From Leptolyngbya boryana PCC 6306 (lineage in GTDB: Bacteria > Cyanobacteriota > Cyanobacteriia > Leptolyngbyales > Leptolyngbyaceae): 45,320 nt of DNA. The translations under genes were made by a program, and so were the position numbers. Location of the stretch: NCBI RefSeq assembly GCF_000353285.1, contig NZ_KB731327.1, positions 1 to 45,320 of the forward strand, in the 5' to 3' direction. Below the pieces are notes generated by a model, which was not told where the DNA came from, did no database searches, and saw only the letters and a list, made by a program, of their open reading frames with translations. Numbering within the stretch: the first letter of the stretch is position 1; each line of letters starts with the position of its first letter. Positions 1-8,900 of the stretch are shown here, in pieces.

Positions 1-10
1 CAGAACTTAC
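1..10. other. Left telomere tip, half of the hairpin palindrome
   Basis: The window opens with CAGAACTTAC, which is one half of the palindrome GTAAGTTC-W-GAACTTAC seen whole at the right end, with its centre at position 2. A sequence that begins at the centre of a palindrome shared with the other end is what a covalently closed hairpin telomere gives. The exact tip nucleotide cannot be settled from sequence alone. Confidence 0.75.
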
Positions 11-419
11 TTGCATCCCTATGTCAACCCATCCATACCTATAAGATATCCATATCATTCTGCTCCTATATAAATTACTTATGGATAACAACCGCGTATA
101 CATACTCATAGAAATGGCGGGGATCGCTGAAAGCTATACAGGCAGAGGGTTGCAGCGTTTGGTAGTTGCTCACGGCGCGATCGTACCCTTGTCCACACTA
201 TTAGATATCTATATCATTATAAGCTGCTTTATTGAATATTGATATAGATATCCGTATCTTTATTGAGTTTTACTTATGGATAAGTACTCGCGGGGATTGG
301 ATGATAAGCGATTTGTATCAGTCGCTTTTCTTCTCTTGCTATTTGTGCTTAGTGCCTGAAATGCCCGCTATGTATGGGTTTTGATGTATATGCATAATTA
401 GCTTGCATATTCCAATTAC

Positions 420-448
420 TTGCATATTGATACGGATTGCGCTATGAT
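420..448 (+). promoter_or_regulatory. Sigma70-type promoter of the left telomeric genes
   Basis: TTGCAT at 420-425 and TATGAT at 443-448 are separated by 17 bp. The right arm has the same element (TTGCGT, 17 bp, TATGAT), so spacing and -10 box are conserved although the surrounding sequence has drifted. It would drive transcription inward from the telomere. Confidence 0.65.
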
Positions 449-520
449 ATACATATCCAAAGGGCAATCGATCCAATTCCACTCGCATCGATTGCCCACC
501 CCATGAACAGGAGTCTTTTT

Positions 521-727
521 ATGTTATCAGTTTCTTCTACTTCACTCTCAACCGATGAAGCCGCGATCGTTGATCATGCCGCTGAACTCCTCAAACTTGT
601 GAACCTCTCCATGAATGACCAACTCACGATCGAACACGCCATCGGTCTGATCGCGATCAACCGCAATTGCACTCGCCCCCGCGCCGCTCAAATCCTCAAT
701 AAAATCGCGTTCCCTCAAAACTTCTAA
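521..727 (+). CDS. Small telomere-linked protein, left copy (68 aa), unknown function
   Basis: I do not recognise a family. The start at 521 is preceded by AACAGGAG and gives a protein beginning MLSVSSTSLSTDEAAIVDH. The longer frame from 437 has no ribosome binding site and overlaps the promoter. The protein looks all-helical and has no signal peptide or membrane segment. Near-identical genes lie in the right repeat (44580-44783) and, without a start, at 16813-17001, so it is the most copied gene of the element. It is first behind the telomeric promoter and is followed by a conserved hairpin. A structural or regulatory role at the ends is possible but is only an inference from position. Confidence 0.7.
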   Translation: MLSVSSTSLSTDEAAIVDHAAELLKLVNLSMNDQLTIEHAIGLIAINRNCTRPRAAQILNKIAFPQNF

Positions 728-738
728 CGCTGGAATGT

Positions 739-767
739 GCCCCGGTCAAATCAAGGGCGATCGGGGC
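739..767 (+). terminator. Hairpin after the left telomeric small gene
   Basis: GCCCCG at 739-744 pairs with CGGGGC at 762-767, extended by the adjoining GTC/GATC bases. No long T run follows, so attenuation or RNA processing is as likely as termination. The right arm (44540-44567) and the internal copy (17013-17039) keep a hairpin at the same place with different paired bases. Confidence 0.5.
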
Positions 768-805
768 TTCTAACCCAAACATCACAATCTTCTGGAGATT
801 CAATC

Positions 806-1219
806 ATGGCACTCATTCTTAACTTCAACGCCGCTCATCGCGCCAAGCAACTAAAACAGCCGATTCACGCGATCGAGAAACTACAAAACACACCCCAAGG
901 ACATAAACAGGCTGAGGCATTGAATCAACAGATTCGCCAACAGTGGAGAGATCGAGGATCAGCATCCTTGAAACAGCAACAGGGATTGATGGATCAAACT
1001 CGAAGAGTAATTAAAGATTCTCTGGGGGCGGATCATTGGAGTCTCGATTACATTAAGTTCACGACCGCAGAATACACCGAACTCAATAACCTCAAACAGC
1101 ATCGAGTCGCACAACGCAATGAGGCAACTCAACAACTGGATAACCCTAGTGCGATCGTGGCTAAAGCCGCACGACTGCTCGACTTTATGCTTAAATCAGT
1201 GAAGCTGTTCTGCTATTGA
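806..1219 (+). pseudogene. Fused remnant: start of the 133-aa telomeric gene joined to the protelomerase N-terminus
   Basis: The start at 806 has CTGGAG upstream, like the right-arm gene at 44505. Residues 1-23 match the N-terminus of that 133-aa protein (MAxILNFNAAxRAKQLKQPIHAI). From residue 24 the protein matches the protelomerase from about its residue 19 (EELQDTPKGHKQAEALNQ region) to about residue 120, then ends in about 17 unrelated residues. The join falls at a shared GATCG, which suggests deletion at short homology (HIP1-like) sites. The whole catalytic domain (SGRR, KRR, MGH, HYR) is absent, so it cannot resolve telomeres. It is still an open frame of 137 aa and could bind DNA or partner proteins, but decay is the simpler reading. 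murJ starts 5 bp after its stop. Confidence 0.85.
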
Positions 1220-1223
1220 TACT

Positions 1224-2891
1224 GTGACTGAAACTTCTAAGTCAAAACGCTCCCTCACCAGAATTGCCGGAATCGTTGCGATCGCCACGCTCATCAGTAA
1301 AGTTTTTGGACTTGTGCGCCAAGTTGCGATTGCAGCGGCATTTGGAGCGGGAGCCGCAGCCGGAGCGTATAACTTTGCCTATGTAATTCCCGGCTTTCTG
1401 TTTGTGCTGTTGGGCGGCATTAATGGACCGTTTCACAGTGCGATTGTCAGTGTTCTTGCCAAACGCAAACGCGAAGAAATTGCGCCCGTTATCGAAACGA
1501 TTTCAACCATAGTGGGTGGGTTACTGCTGCTGCTAACGATCGGAATTATCGTTTTTGCTGAACCATTGATGCATCTGACCGCTCCCGGACTGTTTATCTC
1601 TCCAGCAGAAGCCACCGCAAAAGGGTTAACCCCTGAACGGTTGCAGGTGCTTCAGCAAACGCGGGACATTGCGATCGTTCAGCTTAAAATCATGGCTCCA
1701 ATGGCGCTTCTTTCTGGTCTAATCGGCATCGGTTTTGGAACGCTAAATGCAGCAGATCAATATTGGCTCCCATCGATTAGCCCATTGTTATCAAGTTCGG
1801 CGCTGATCGTTGGATTAGGAGGCTTAACCCTTGTGCTCGGAGCCAACATTCTCAAGCCGGAATATGCCATGTTAGGCGGTGAAGTCCTCGCTTGGGGAAC
1901 GCTGAGCGGCGCAATTTTGCAATGGTTGATTCAACTTCCGGCACAGTGGAAATCGGGACTCGGCGGTTTACGATTACGCTTCGATTTTCGCCGCCCTGAA
2001 GTGAAAGAAGTTCTCAGAGTGATGGGTCCGGCTACATTTTCATCCGGCATGTTGCAGATTAATGTCTGGACAGACCTATTCTTTGCGTCCTTTCTAAAAA
2101 ATGCTGAGGCGGCGGTTTCAGCAATGGGGTATGCTGGATTGCTGATGCAGACTCCGTTGGGAATTCTGTCTAACGTAATTTTGGTTCCGCTACTGCCAAT
2201 CTTTTCTCGCCTTGCCGCTCCAGAAAATTGGGATGAACTCAAACAGCGCATTCGTCAAGGGTTACTTCTAACCGCCGTTGCAATGCTGCCATTGAGTGCT
2301 TTAATGGTTGCGTTAGCACAACCGATCGTTAGTATCATTTACGAACGGTACGCTTTTAATCAATCCGATGTCCAACTTACCGCTATTATTCTAATGGCTT
2401 ACAGCGTCGGAATGTTTGTGTACTTGGGTCGCGATGTTTTAGTTCGAGTCTTCTATGCATTAGGCGACGGAGATACACCCTTTCGCATTAGCATCGTGAA
2501 TATTTTTCTGAATGCGGTCTTCGATTATTTGTTAATCAATCTTCTCGGTGCGCCTGGACTCATACTGGCAACGGTCTGCGTCAATCTCATCTCGATGATT
2601 GTGTTAATGGTCTTTCTTGATCGCAGGCTCAATGGTTTACCCTGGCGTGAGTGGAGCTTACCGATTTTAGGGCTGACGATCGCAAGCGGTATTTCCGGTG
2701 CAGCCGCTTGGGGATCTGCAAATTTCATTCAGCGCTTTTTAGGACCAGCCAGCTTCCTGACCCATCTAATTCAACTGAGTGTGGCGGGTTTGATTGGGCT
2801 AATCATCTTTGCCCTCATTGCGATTCAGCTAAAGTTGCCAGAAGTCAATCTGTTTGCTAATCGACTTCGTCAACGTATCTTCAGACGGTAA
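1224..2891 (+). CDS. murJ: Lipid II flippase MurJ (MviN family)
   Basis: The 555-aa protein has the MurJ/MviN pattern from the start (LTRIAGIVAIATLISKVFGLVRQVAIAAAFG in two overlapping parts, then GPFHSA and KR) and about 14 hydrophobic segments to the end, so it appears full length. MurJ flips undecaprenyl-linked lipid II across the inner membrane for peptidoglycan synthesis. The start is GTG at 1224, 5 bp after the stop of the telomeric remnant, so it may be transcribed from the telomeric promoter by translational coupling. MurJ is normally chromosomal and essential. A copy at the end of a plasmid is odd and may be a second paralog. The family call is firm. Whether it is the cell's only copy cannot be told here. 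Confidence 0.93.
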   Translation: MTETSKSKRSLTRIAGIVAIATLISKVFGLVRQVAIAAAFGAGAAAGAYNFAYVIPGFLFVLLGGINGPFHSAIVSVLAKRKREEIAPVIETISTIVGGLLLLLTIGIIVFAEPLMHLTAPGLFISPAEATAKGLTPERLQVLQQTRDIAIVQLKIMAPMALLSGLIGIGFGTLNAADQYWLPSISPLLSSSALIVGLGGLTLVLGANILKPEYAMLGGEVLAWGTLSGAILQWLIQLPAQWKSGLGGLRLRFDFRRPEVKEVLRVMGPATFSSGMLQINVWTDLFFASFLKNAEAAVSAMGYAGLLMQTPLGILSNVILVPLLPIFSRLAAPENWDELKQRIRQGLLLTAVAMLPLSALMVALAQPIVSIIYERYAFNQSDVQLTAIILMAYSVGMFVYLGRDVLVRVFYALGDGDTPFRISIVNIFLNAVFDYLLINLLGAPGLILATVCVNLISMIVLMVFLDRRLNGLPWREWSLPILGLTIASGISGAAAWGSANFIQRFLGPASFLTHLIQLSVAGLIGLIIFALIAIQLKLPEVNLFANRLRQRIFRR

Positions 2892-2987
2892 TATGCAACC
2901 TACTCCCTACACCGTAATTTAAGGTGTTGGTAAATTAGCGGATGAATTTTATATTTCTACTCCTAAAGAAGTAGAAGAGAAATCTCG

Positions 2988-3041
2988 ATGAAATGTCCCG
3001 AATGTAGCAGAGAACGCGTTTGTCTGAACCCGAAGTTGTGA
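2988..3041 (+). pseudogene. Tiny remnant resembling the start of an IS1-type transposase
   Basis: ATG at 2988 opens MKCPECSRERVCLNPKL and stops. The CPEC zinc-ribbon start resembles the IS1-type remnant at 15871 (MQCPECQSTHIRKNGK), but only about six residues are convincing. The rest of the 227-bp gap between the convergent murJ and exporter genes holds nothing I can support. Confidence 0.3.
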
Positions 3042-3118
3042 GAATACACATGCTTTTTCAGAGCAGGGTTGAGAGATGTCATACCGCCAAGATGCTTTTC
3101 ATCTGACACTCCAGAGCT

Positions 3119-5296
3119 TTATGCCTCTCGCAATTGCTGGGAACTCAAGTAATAATAGAGACCCCGCTTTGTGATCAGTTGTTCGTGAGTTCCTTGTTCT
3201 AAAATATTGCCTCCTTCAATTACTACAATTCGATCTGCCGTCGCGACAGTCGAGAGTCGATGAGAAATAAAAAGTATAGTGAGATTGTGAAAAAAGTTAT
3301 CTAAATTCTTAAGAACTAGAGCTTCTGTTTCGTGATCTAGAGCTGAAGTTGCCTCATCCAAAATGAGAAGGCGTGGCTTTCTCACCAGAGCACGAGCAAG
3401 CGCAATCCGCTGACGTTGCCCCCCGCTGAGATTTTCTGCCTTCTCCGCGAGCATAGTATCGTACTGTTGAGGTAACTGACTAATAAATTCGTGAGCAGCC
3501 GCACATTTTGCTGCCTCAATAATCTCGTCCAAAGAGGATCCTGAATTTCCATAAGCAATGTTTTCGCGAATGGTGCCCTCAAACAGATCACTGTGCTGGG
3601 TGACCACACCAATCTGGGAGCGAAGAGAAGGTAGCCAAGCCTTAGCAACATCAAAGCCGTCTAGATAAATTTTGCCTAAGGAAGGGGGATAGAAACCAAG
3701 CAGTAGCTTGATTAGGGTCGATTTACCTGAGCCGCTGCGACCGACGAACGCGATTCGCTCTCCCGGCTGCACCTCTAAGCTAATATTTTGCAAGACATTT
3801 CTCTGACCATCAGATTCATAACGAAATGTCAGACGCTCAAATTGGACATGACCTTGTAGATTCGGCAATCTAATGTTTTCTTTTGCGGCTTTGACATTTA
3901 ATTCGGGTTTACTCTCTAACACATCGTTCACCCGCTCAATAGCATTTAAGGTTTCTTGAAAAACGTTCCAAATTCCAACGAGTTGAGTAACCGGAGCAGA
4001 AAAGCTTTTTGCCAATAGGGTAAATGCAACAAGTTCTCCCACGGTCATCTGGCTCTGAAGCACCATGATCGCTCCATAGAACAGCACAGCAGAGTCACTC
4101 AAATGACTGACGACTCCGCTTGCCAAGTTAGAAACGATGCCCAGTTGAATAGTTCGTAGATAGGCGTTGGTAGAACGAAGATATAGATTTTCTGCCTGCC
4201 AACGGGTTGGGTACTCAATCCCCAAAGTTTTGATAGTGCCCAATCCACTCAAGGATTCGATCAGAAAGCTTTGGGCATCTGCTCCCTTCTCAAACACATT
4301 CCGGTAGGAATACTGCATCTGAGGAGTAACCCAGTATAGGTTAACGAGGTGTAAAGCCAAAAAGAAACAGGCAACGAGTGTGAGTGCACTATTTAAATAG
4401 AACATGAGTCCCAGATACAGAATGGCAGAGAACACGTTCAAGAAAGATTGCAAACCAATGTGTGTAAAAAAATTGGTGATTTTTTGGGTTTCCTCGAACC
4501 GACTCGTAACATCTCCAACCTTACGAGCTTCAAAAAAACATAAGGGCAGGGAGAGCAAATGCTTATAAAAATCAGTCAACATCAGCAGATTTGTTCGCAT
4601 GGAAACGAACAAGAGAAGTTGCTGACGGCAAGAACTGATATAGGCATTTAATAGAACAACTGTACAAAGAACAATTAGGCTATACAAAAGCCAGTACGAG
4701 GTTTGATTGATAACAACTTTATCTAAAATAAACTTAGTCAAGATTGGCAAACACAGTCCAAGCAATTGAATCACCAATGATGCTAAAGCAATTTCCAGCA
4801 CTAAGTATTTGTATGAATTTACATAGGGAACAAACTGTTGCAAGGTAGGTTTTGACTCTTCGATCTGCTTAATGACTTCCGTTGGTTTCAAGTAAAGCGT
4901 GTAACGAGTCCAGCCTTTCAGAAAATCCGCTTTGGACAAGTTCAGAAGCCCCTCCCCTGGATCGGCAACTTTCACAGTTCTATCGTTCGCTTTGTAAACG
5001 ACAACCCAGTGATACCCTCGCCAGTTCACGATCGCAGGCAATGGCTTTTGAACCAAATTGTCGTAGGTTTCCAATATTGCTTCTGTTTCATATCCCAAGG
5101 TATTGGCTGCTTTTAGCAGATGGAGCATGGAAGACCCTGACTGTCCAACATGAGCCAACTCTCTTATTCGGTTGAGGCTGACGTGCTTTCCGTAGTAACG
5201 ACAAATTGTTGCTAAACAGGCAGCACCACAGTCCATTGTGCTTTGCTGATAGATCAATGGAAAACAGCCGAAGCGATTCTTAAAGCTGACCTGCAT
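3119..5296 (-). CDS. C39 peptidase-containing ABC exporter (PCAT)
   Basis: 725 aa with three domains. An N-terminal C39 cysteine peptidase (about 10-140) has the catalytic Cys23 in QQSTMDCGAACLA, His96 in YHWVVV and Asp112 in ADPGEG. A six-helix membrane domain follows (about 165-450). The ABC ATPase has Walker A GRSGSGKST at 519-527, signature LSGGQ at 623-627, Walker B LLILDE at 643-648 and the H-loop His679. PCATs cut the leader of a double-glycine precursor and export the peptide in one step. Such a precursor lies at 11009-11254 on the same strand. It is the last gene of the cluster, has GGAG before the start, and all catalytic residues are intact. It acts in the inner membrane, probably with the HlyD-like protein upstream. 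Confidence 0.95.
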   Translation of the reverse strand: MQVSFKNRFGCFPLIYQQSTMDCGAACLATICRYYGKHVSLNRIRELAHVGQSGSSMLHLLKAANTLGYETEAILETYDNLVQKPLPAIVNWRGYHWVVVYKANDRTVKVADPGEGLLNLSKADFLKGWTRYTLYLKPTEVIKQIEESKPTLQQFVPYVNSYKYLVLEIALASLVIQLLGLCLPILTKFILDKVVINQTSYWLLYSLIVLCTVVLLNAYISSCRQQLLLFVSMRTNLLMLTDFYKHLLSLPLCFFEARKVGDVTSRFEETQKITNFFTHIGLQSFLNVFSAILYLGLMFYLNSALTLVACFFLALHLVNLYWVTPQMQYSYRNVFEKGADAQSFLIESLSGLGTIKTLGIEYPTRWQAENLYLRSTNAYLRTIQLGIVSNLASGVVSHLSDSAVLFYGAIMVLQSQMTVGELVAFTLLAKSFSAPVTQLVGIWNVFQETLNAIERVNDVLESKPELNVKAAKENIRLPNLQGHVQFERLTFRYESDGQRNVLQNISLEVQPGERIAFVGRSGSGKSTLIKLLLGFYPPSLGKIYLDGFDVAKAWLPSLRSQIGVVTQHSDLFEGTIRENIAYGNSGSSLDEIIEAAKCAAAHEFISQLPQQYDTMLAEKAENLSGGQRQRIALARALVRKPRLLILDEATSALDHETEALVLKNLDNFFHNLTILFISHRLSTVATADRIVVIEGGNILEQGTHEQLITKRGLYYYLSSQQLREA

Positions 5297-5433
5297 TGCA
5301 ACGTTCTCCGACCTCGTATTTTTCTAAGTTCTAGATGACAACTTATCTGGGAAACTCTGTTTTTAGCTACGATTCTTCCAGAAGCTTGCTATGCGATACA
5401 AAGGCAGCTTGCTAGGCAATCACGGGTGTTCTT

Positions 5434-5982
5434 TCATTTGCTTAATAGCACATCGAATAAGCGTTGATTTCTCGTTTGAACCTCTGCTTGAACGGTGAGT
5501 CCTGAAAATAACTGTATTGAATGCTCGTTAGTTTTAATCGAGTTTTGAAGTAAGCCTAGTGTTACAGTAAAATTATCTTCGTTACTAGAGTCAGGCGTAA
5601 TCTGTTGCACTTGAGCTGAAATACTACCAAATTGCTGGAATGGGTAGGCATCAACCTTGATTCGTGCTAACATACCCACCTTGATAAAGCCAATATCTTT
5701 GTTTGGCACAGTTGCCTTTACTACAAGCGGTGTCGTTTTCGTTGGAACGATTTTTCCTCGTGCGCTCACCCAAACTGGAACTCGCCCCAAGTAGAGTAAA
5801 CACAAAATCGCTCCTAAAGCAGCGGTCATGAAGTAGATAGCACCTCGTTGCATGAGCGAAGGTTCTACCATCATGACTTCCGATAGCTGGTTCGTCTGCA
5901 ACGCTTTTTGAGCAAATGTATCTAGCGTTGCAATATCTTGCTCTGAAACTGAAGCAGTTGTTTGAGAAGCTTGTTTCACCAT
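5434..5982 (-). CDS. Shortened HlyD-family membrane fusion protein
   Basis: 182 aa, against the 400-500 usual for HlyD adaptors of type I exporters. It has a cytoplasmic N-terminus, one membrane helix at about 47-67, then VSARGKIVPT, the normal start of the periplasmic beta part. It continues directly into TPLVVKATVPNKDIGFIKVG, which in the family normally comes after the lipoyl domain and the long coiled-coil hairpin. About 200 or more residues are therefore missing in frame, including the part that meets TolC. The start lies 6 bp after the stop of the ABC gene upstream, so the two are translationally linked. It may be a working minimal adaptor or a fixed deletion. The frame is clean. Confidence 0.85.
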   Translation of the reverse strand: MVKQASQTTASVSEQDIATLDTFAQKALQTNQLSEVMMVEPSLMQRGAIYFMTAALGAILCLLYLGRVPVWVSARGKIVPTKTTPLVVKATVPNKDIGFIKVGMLARIKVDAYPFQQFGSISAQVQQITPDSSNEDNFTVTLGLLQNSIKTNEHSIQLFSGLTVQAEVQTRNQRLFDVLLSK

Positions 5983-5988
5983 CTTAAT

Positions 5989-8900
5989 TCATATCCTGCT
6001 GTACAAACTAGCGTATAAACCACCTTGGTCTATTAATTGGGCGTGGGTACCGCACTCCAGAATCCGTCCTTGATCCAACACCAAAATGAGGTTAGCCGCA
6101 CAGATAGTACTTAAGCGATGGGCAAAGATAAAACTGGTTCGGTTTGCCATTTGCCGTTCTAAATTATCTTGGATTATTCGCTCTGATTCTGAGTCGAGTG
6201 AAGCAGTAGGCTCATCCAGAATTAAGATACGGGGATTGGTTAAGAGGGCACGCGCGATCGAGAGACGCTGTCGTTGACCGCCGCTCAGGGTAATACCACG
6301 TTCCCCAATTTGAGTGTCGTAATCCATCGACAATTTTTCGATGAATTCATGGGCACCTGCTAGCTTAGAGGCTCGCACAACACATTCTAAATCTGATGTT
6401 GGATCAGCTTTCGCAATGTTTTCTCGAATAGTACCATTGAATAGAAAAGCATTCTGTTCGACAACGCCTAATTGATTGCGGTACGAAGACAATTCAATAT
6501 CACGAATATCAATTCCATCTACTAAAATAGTGCCACTCGTGGGCTGCAAAAGCTTGCTTAATAGTCTTGCTAGCGTGGTTTTTCCGGAGCCACTTCTGCC
6601 CACAATCGCGATTTTTTGACCCGGTGACACCTCTAAATTGAGATCGCATAGAACATTGCGATCGCTGCCATCGTAACAAAAGCAAACTTGTTTGAGACTT
6701 ACGGAACCCGAAATCGTCGGCATTACAGCAGTCCGGTCCTGATGTTCGGGCGGGATCACCAAAACATCGTTAATCCGCTCGAAGGCAATCCGGATCTCTT
6801 GCAGGTCATCCCACACCCCGATCAAACTTTGTAGAGGTGTCAAAAGCAAGCCCAGCATGGCGTTAAATGCAACCAGTTCCCCAATTGTCAAGGCACCCTT
6901 GATTGTGAGATTAGCGCCATAAGCCAGGATAACGACAGTCCCAATTTGTTGAATCAGATCACCCATCAAGCTGACATTGAATGCGAGCAGCGAACCTTTG
7001 AACTCTGTCATTAACGCTTTGCCCATCAGGGTGCTTCCTCGCCTGAAAAAGAGGGTTTCCGTCGAGACCGCTTTAATGGTTTCGATCCCACTGATTGCCT
7101 CAATCATATGAGACGCTACCTCCTGACGACATTCAAACACCCGCTGATTATTCGCACGCAGTAGCGGTGCCGAGATAATCAGAACGCATCCGTACATTGC
7201 AACGAACAAGATAGCCACACCTGTCAGTCGAGCATTTTGGTTCAAGAGAAACGCTAGATAAATAAGAACCGTTAAACTATCAACAATAATTTTGAAACCG
7301 CTTTGGGTCACTAGTTGCAGTAGCCTTTCGTTTTCCTCAAATCGAATCGTGAAATCTCCAACTCGCCATTTTGAGAGGATTTGTGGGGGTAGAGAGAGAA
7401 CATGATTAAACAACTGAATGGTGATCGATACACTGAGGCGTTTGAGAGCATGTGCCAACAATATTTCACGCAAAGCACCACTTGCAAGTTGTACACCTGT
7501 GACGATTAGCATTCCGAGCAACATGAGTTGGAGTAAAGAGCTGTTGCTGTAAGCAAGCACTTTGTCGATCGTAACTTGAGTGAATAGAGGCGCAATTAAA
7601 CCCAACAATTGTAAGATTAGGGAGATGATGCCAATCCATACCAGAACTCGTCCATAGGGACGGAGCATGGGTAGAAACTGTTGCAGAATTTGATTAGAGC
7701 GGCTGCCTAAATTGCCAAAATTTGGCATGTAACTGATATTCAGCAATTTGCCATTCCAGGATTGAACAAACTTCTGTCTAGGAATGAGATTAATTCCAGT
7801 CAAGGGATTTGCCAGCGTGACCTGCGTACGAGAAACAGACAGGATGACCACTAACTGATCCTCAGGACTTTCCACTATGGCTGGAAGCATCACCATCGAG
7901 AGCCGTTGGTCGTTTAGGGACAGTAATCGTGTAAGGTATCCCCATGCTTCCGCCTTCTGACTAATGGTCACTAACGTGTCAGGGCAATTTTTCTGAAGCT
8001 GTTTGCGGATGATAAGTTGCAGATTACGCGGTCGCTGATAAAGACGATCAATCAGCGCAAGACAAGCAACTCCCGCGAGCACCGGTGTTCCAACTTGGAC
8101 AAACAGGTAGTGACGGGAAAACCATCCTTCTCCAACTTTGACCTTCTTGAACTGAAACGTGGAGAATGGGTCAGGTTCCTTATGTAGTGGACGTGGACTC
8201 GCTAAAACTGCCTGCTGTTGTAAAGTACGATGTTTCGCAAGTTGGGTGATGTAGTCTCGGACTTGTGCATTGGCAACCAGTTGAGAACAGACCAATTGAT
8301 CCAGACACCAAACAACGGCATCTTCAAGAGCAATGGCACTTGTTGAATATGTGGATTGACCCAGCAAGGCAGTTTCACCACAAAGATCACCTGTTTTTAA
8401 GGTGGCTAGAGCTATTTGATTTGTGCCTTCTTTAATCAGGACAATACGCCCTTCACGGATAATAAAAGCGGCATTGGTGATCGCGCCTTCTTGAAACAGA
8501 AGTTCACCTGACTTTACATGAAGTTTTTCAACGGATTGGAATAGCGCTTGGCTTTCTAGCAAGCTTAGAGCAGAGAAAGATTCAAGTTTCCTAAGAAATG
8601 CCAATTCCCTTTGCTGGTGGACTCGAACTTCTAAATCCTTCCGAAAGTGAGGAAACTGACGCACGAGCCACTCAAAGTCTGTCGCTCTCAACTTGAGAAG
8701 TGTGAGAGGTTCAGTTACCCGAATCGTGAACTCAACAGGCTCTTGAAACAGTAGAGATGCTTCCCCAAAGCTATCATTCATGCCAAGAATCGCCAGTGTG
8801 ATGGGTTGGTTGACAGCATCATAAGTCACTGCTCTCGCTTTGCCTGCGATAATCAGATAAAACGCCTCTCCAGGCTCACCAGCACGAAGGATGATGTCCC

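Larger units (their letters stand above)
1..1185. repeat. Left terminal inverted repeat (TIR-L)
   Basis: This arm is the reverse complement of the right end (about 43663-45320). The outer 110 nt match 45204-45313 with 7 mismatches and no gaps. Roughly 115-230 is strongly diverged. Similarity returns at 230-290 and is high again from about 400 through the small gene and the start of the next one. The left arm lacks about 465 bp found on the right (about 43971-44437), so two right-arm genes are fused here. The first 430 nt are AT-rich, have no gene, and carry two imperfect internal repeats: TTACTTATGGATAA at 75-88 and 270-283, each preceded by a GATATC-TATATCATT-like block. The arrangement is that of a linear replicon's end. 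A large inverted repeat in a circle is the alternative. Confidence 0.9.

Noticed and set aside
437-520. Long N-terminal extension of the left small gene
   Set aside because: It overlaps the promoter, has no ribosome binding site, and the start at 521 is conserved with the right copy.
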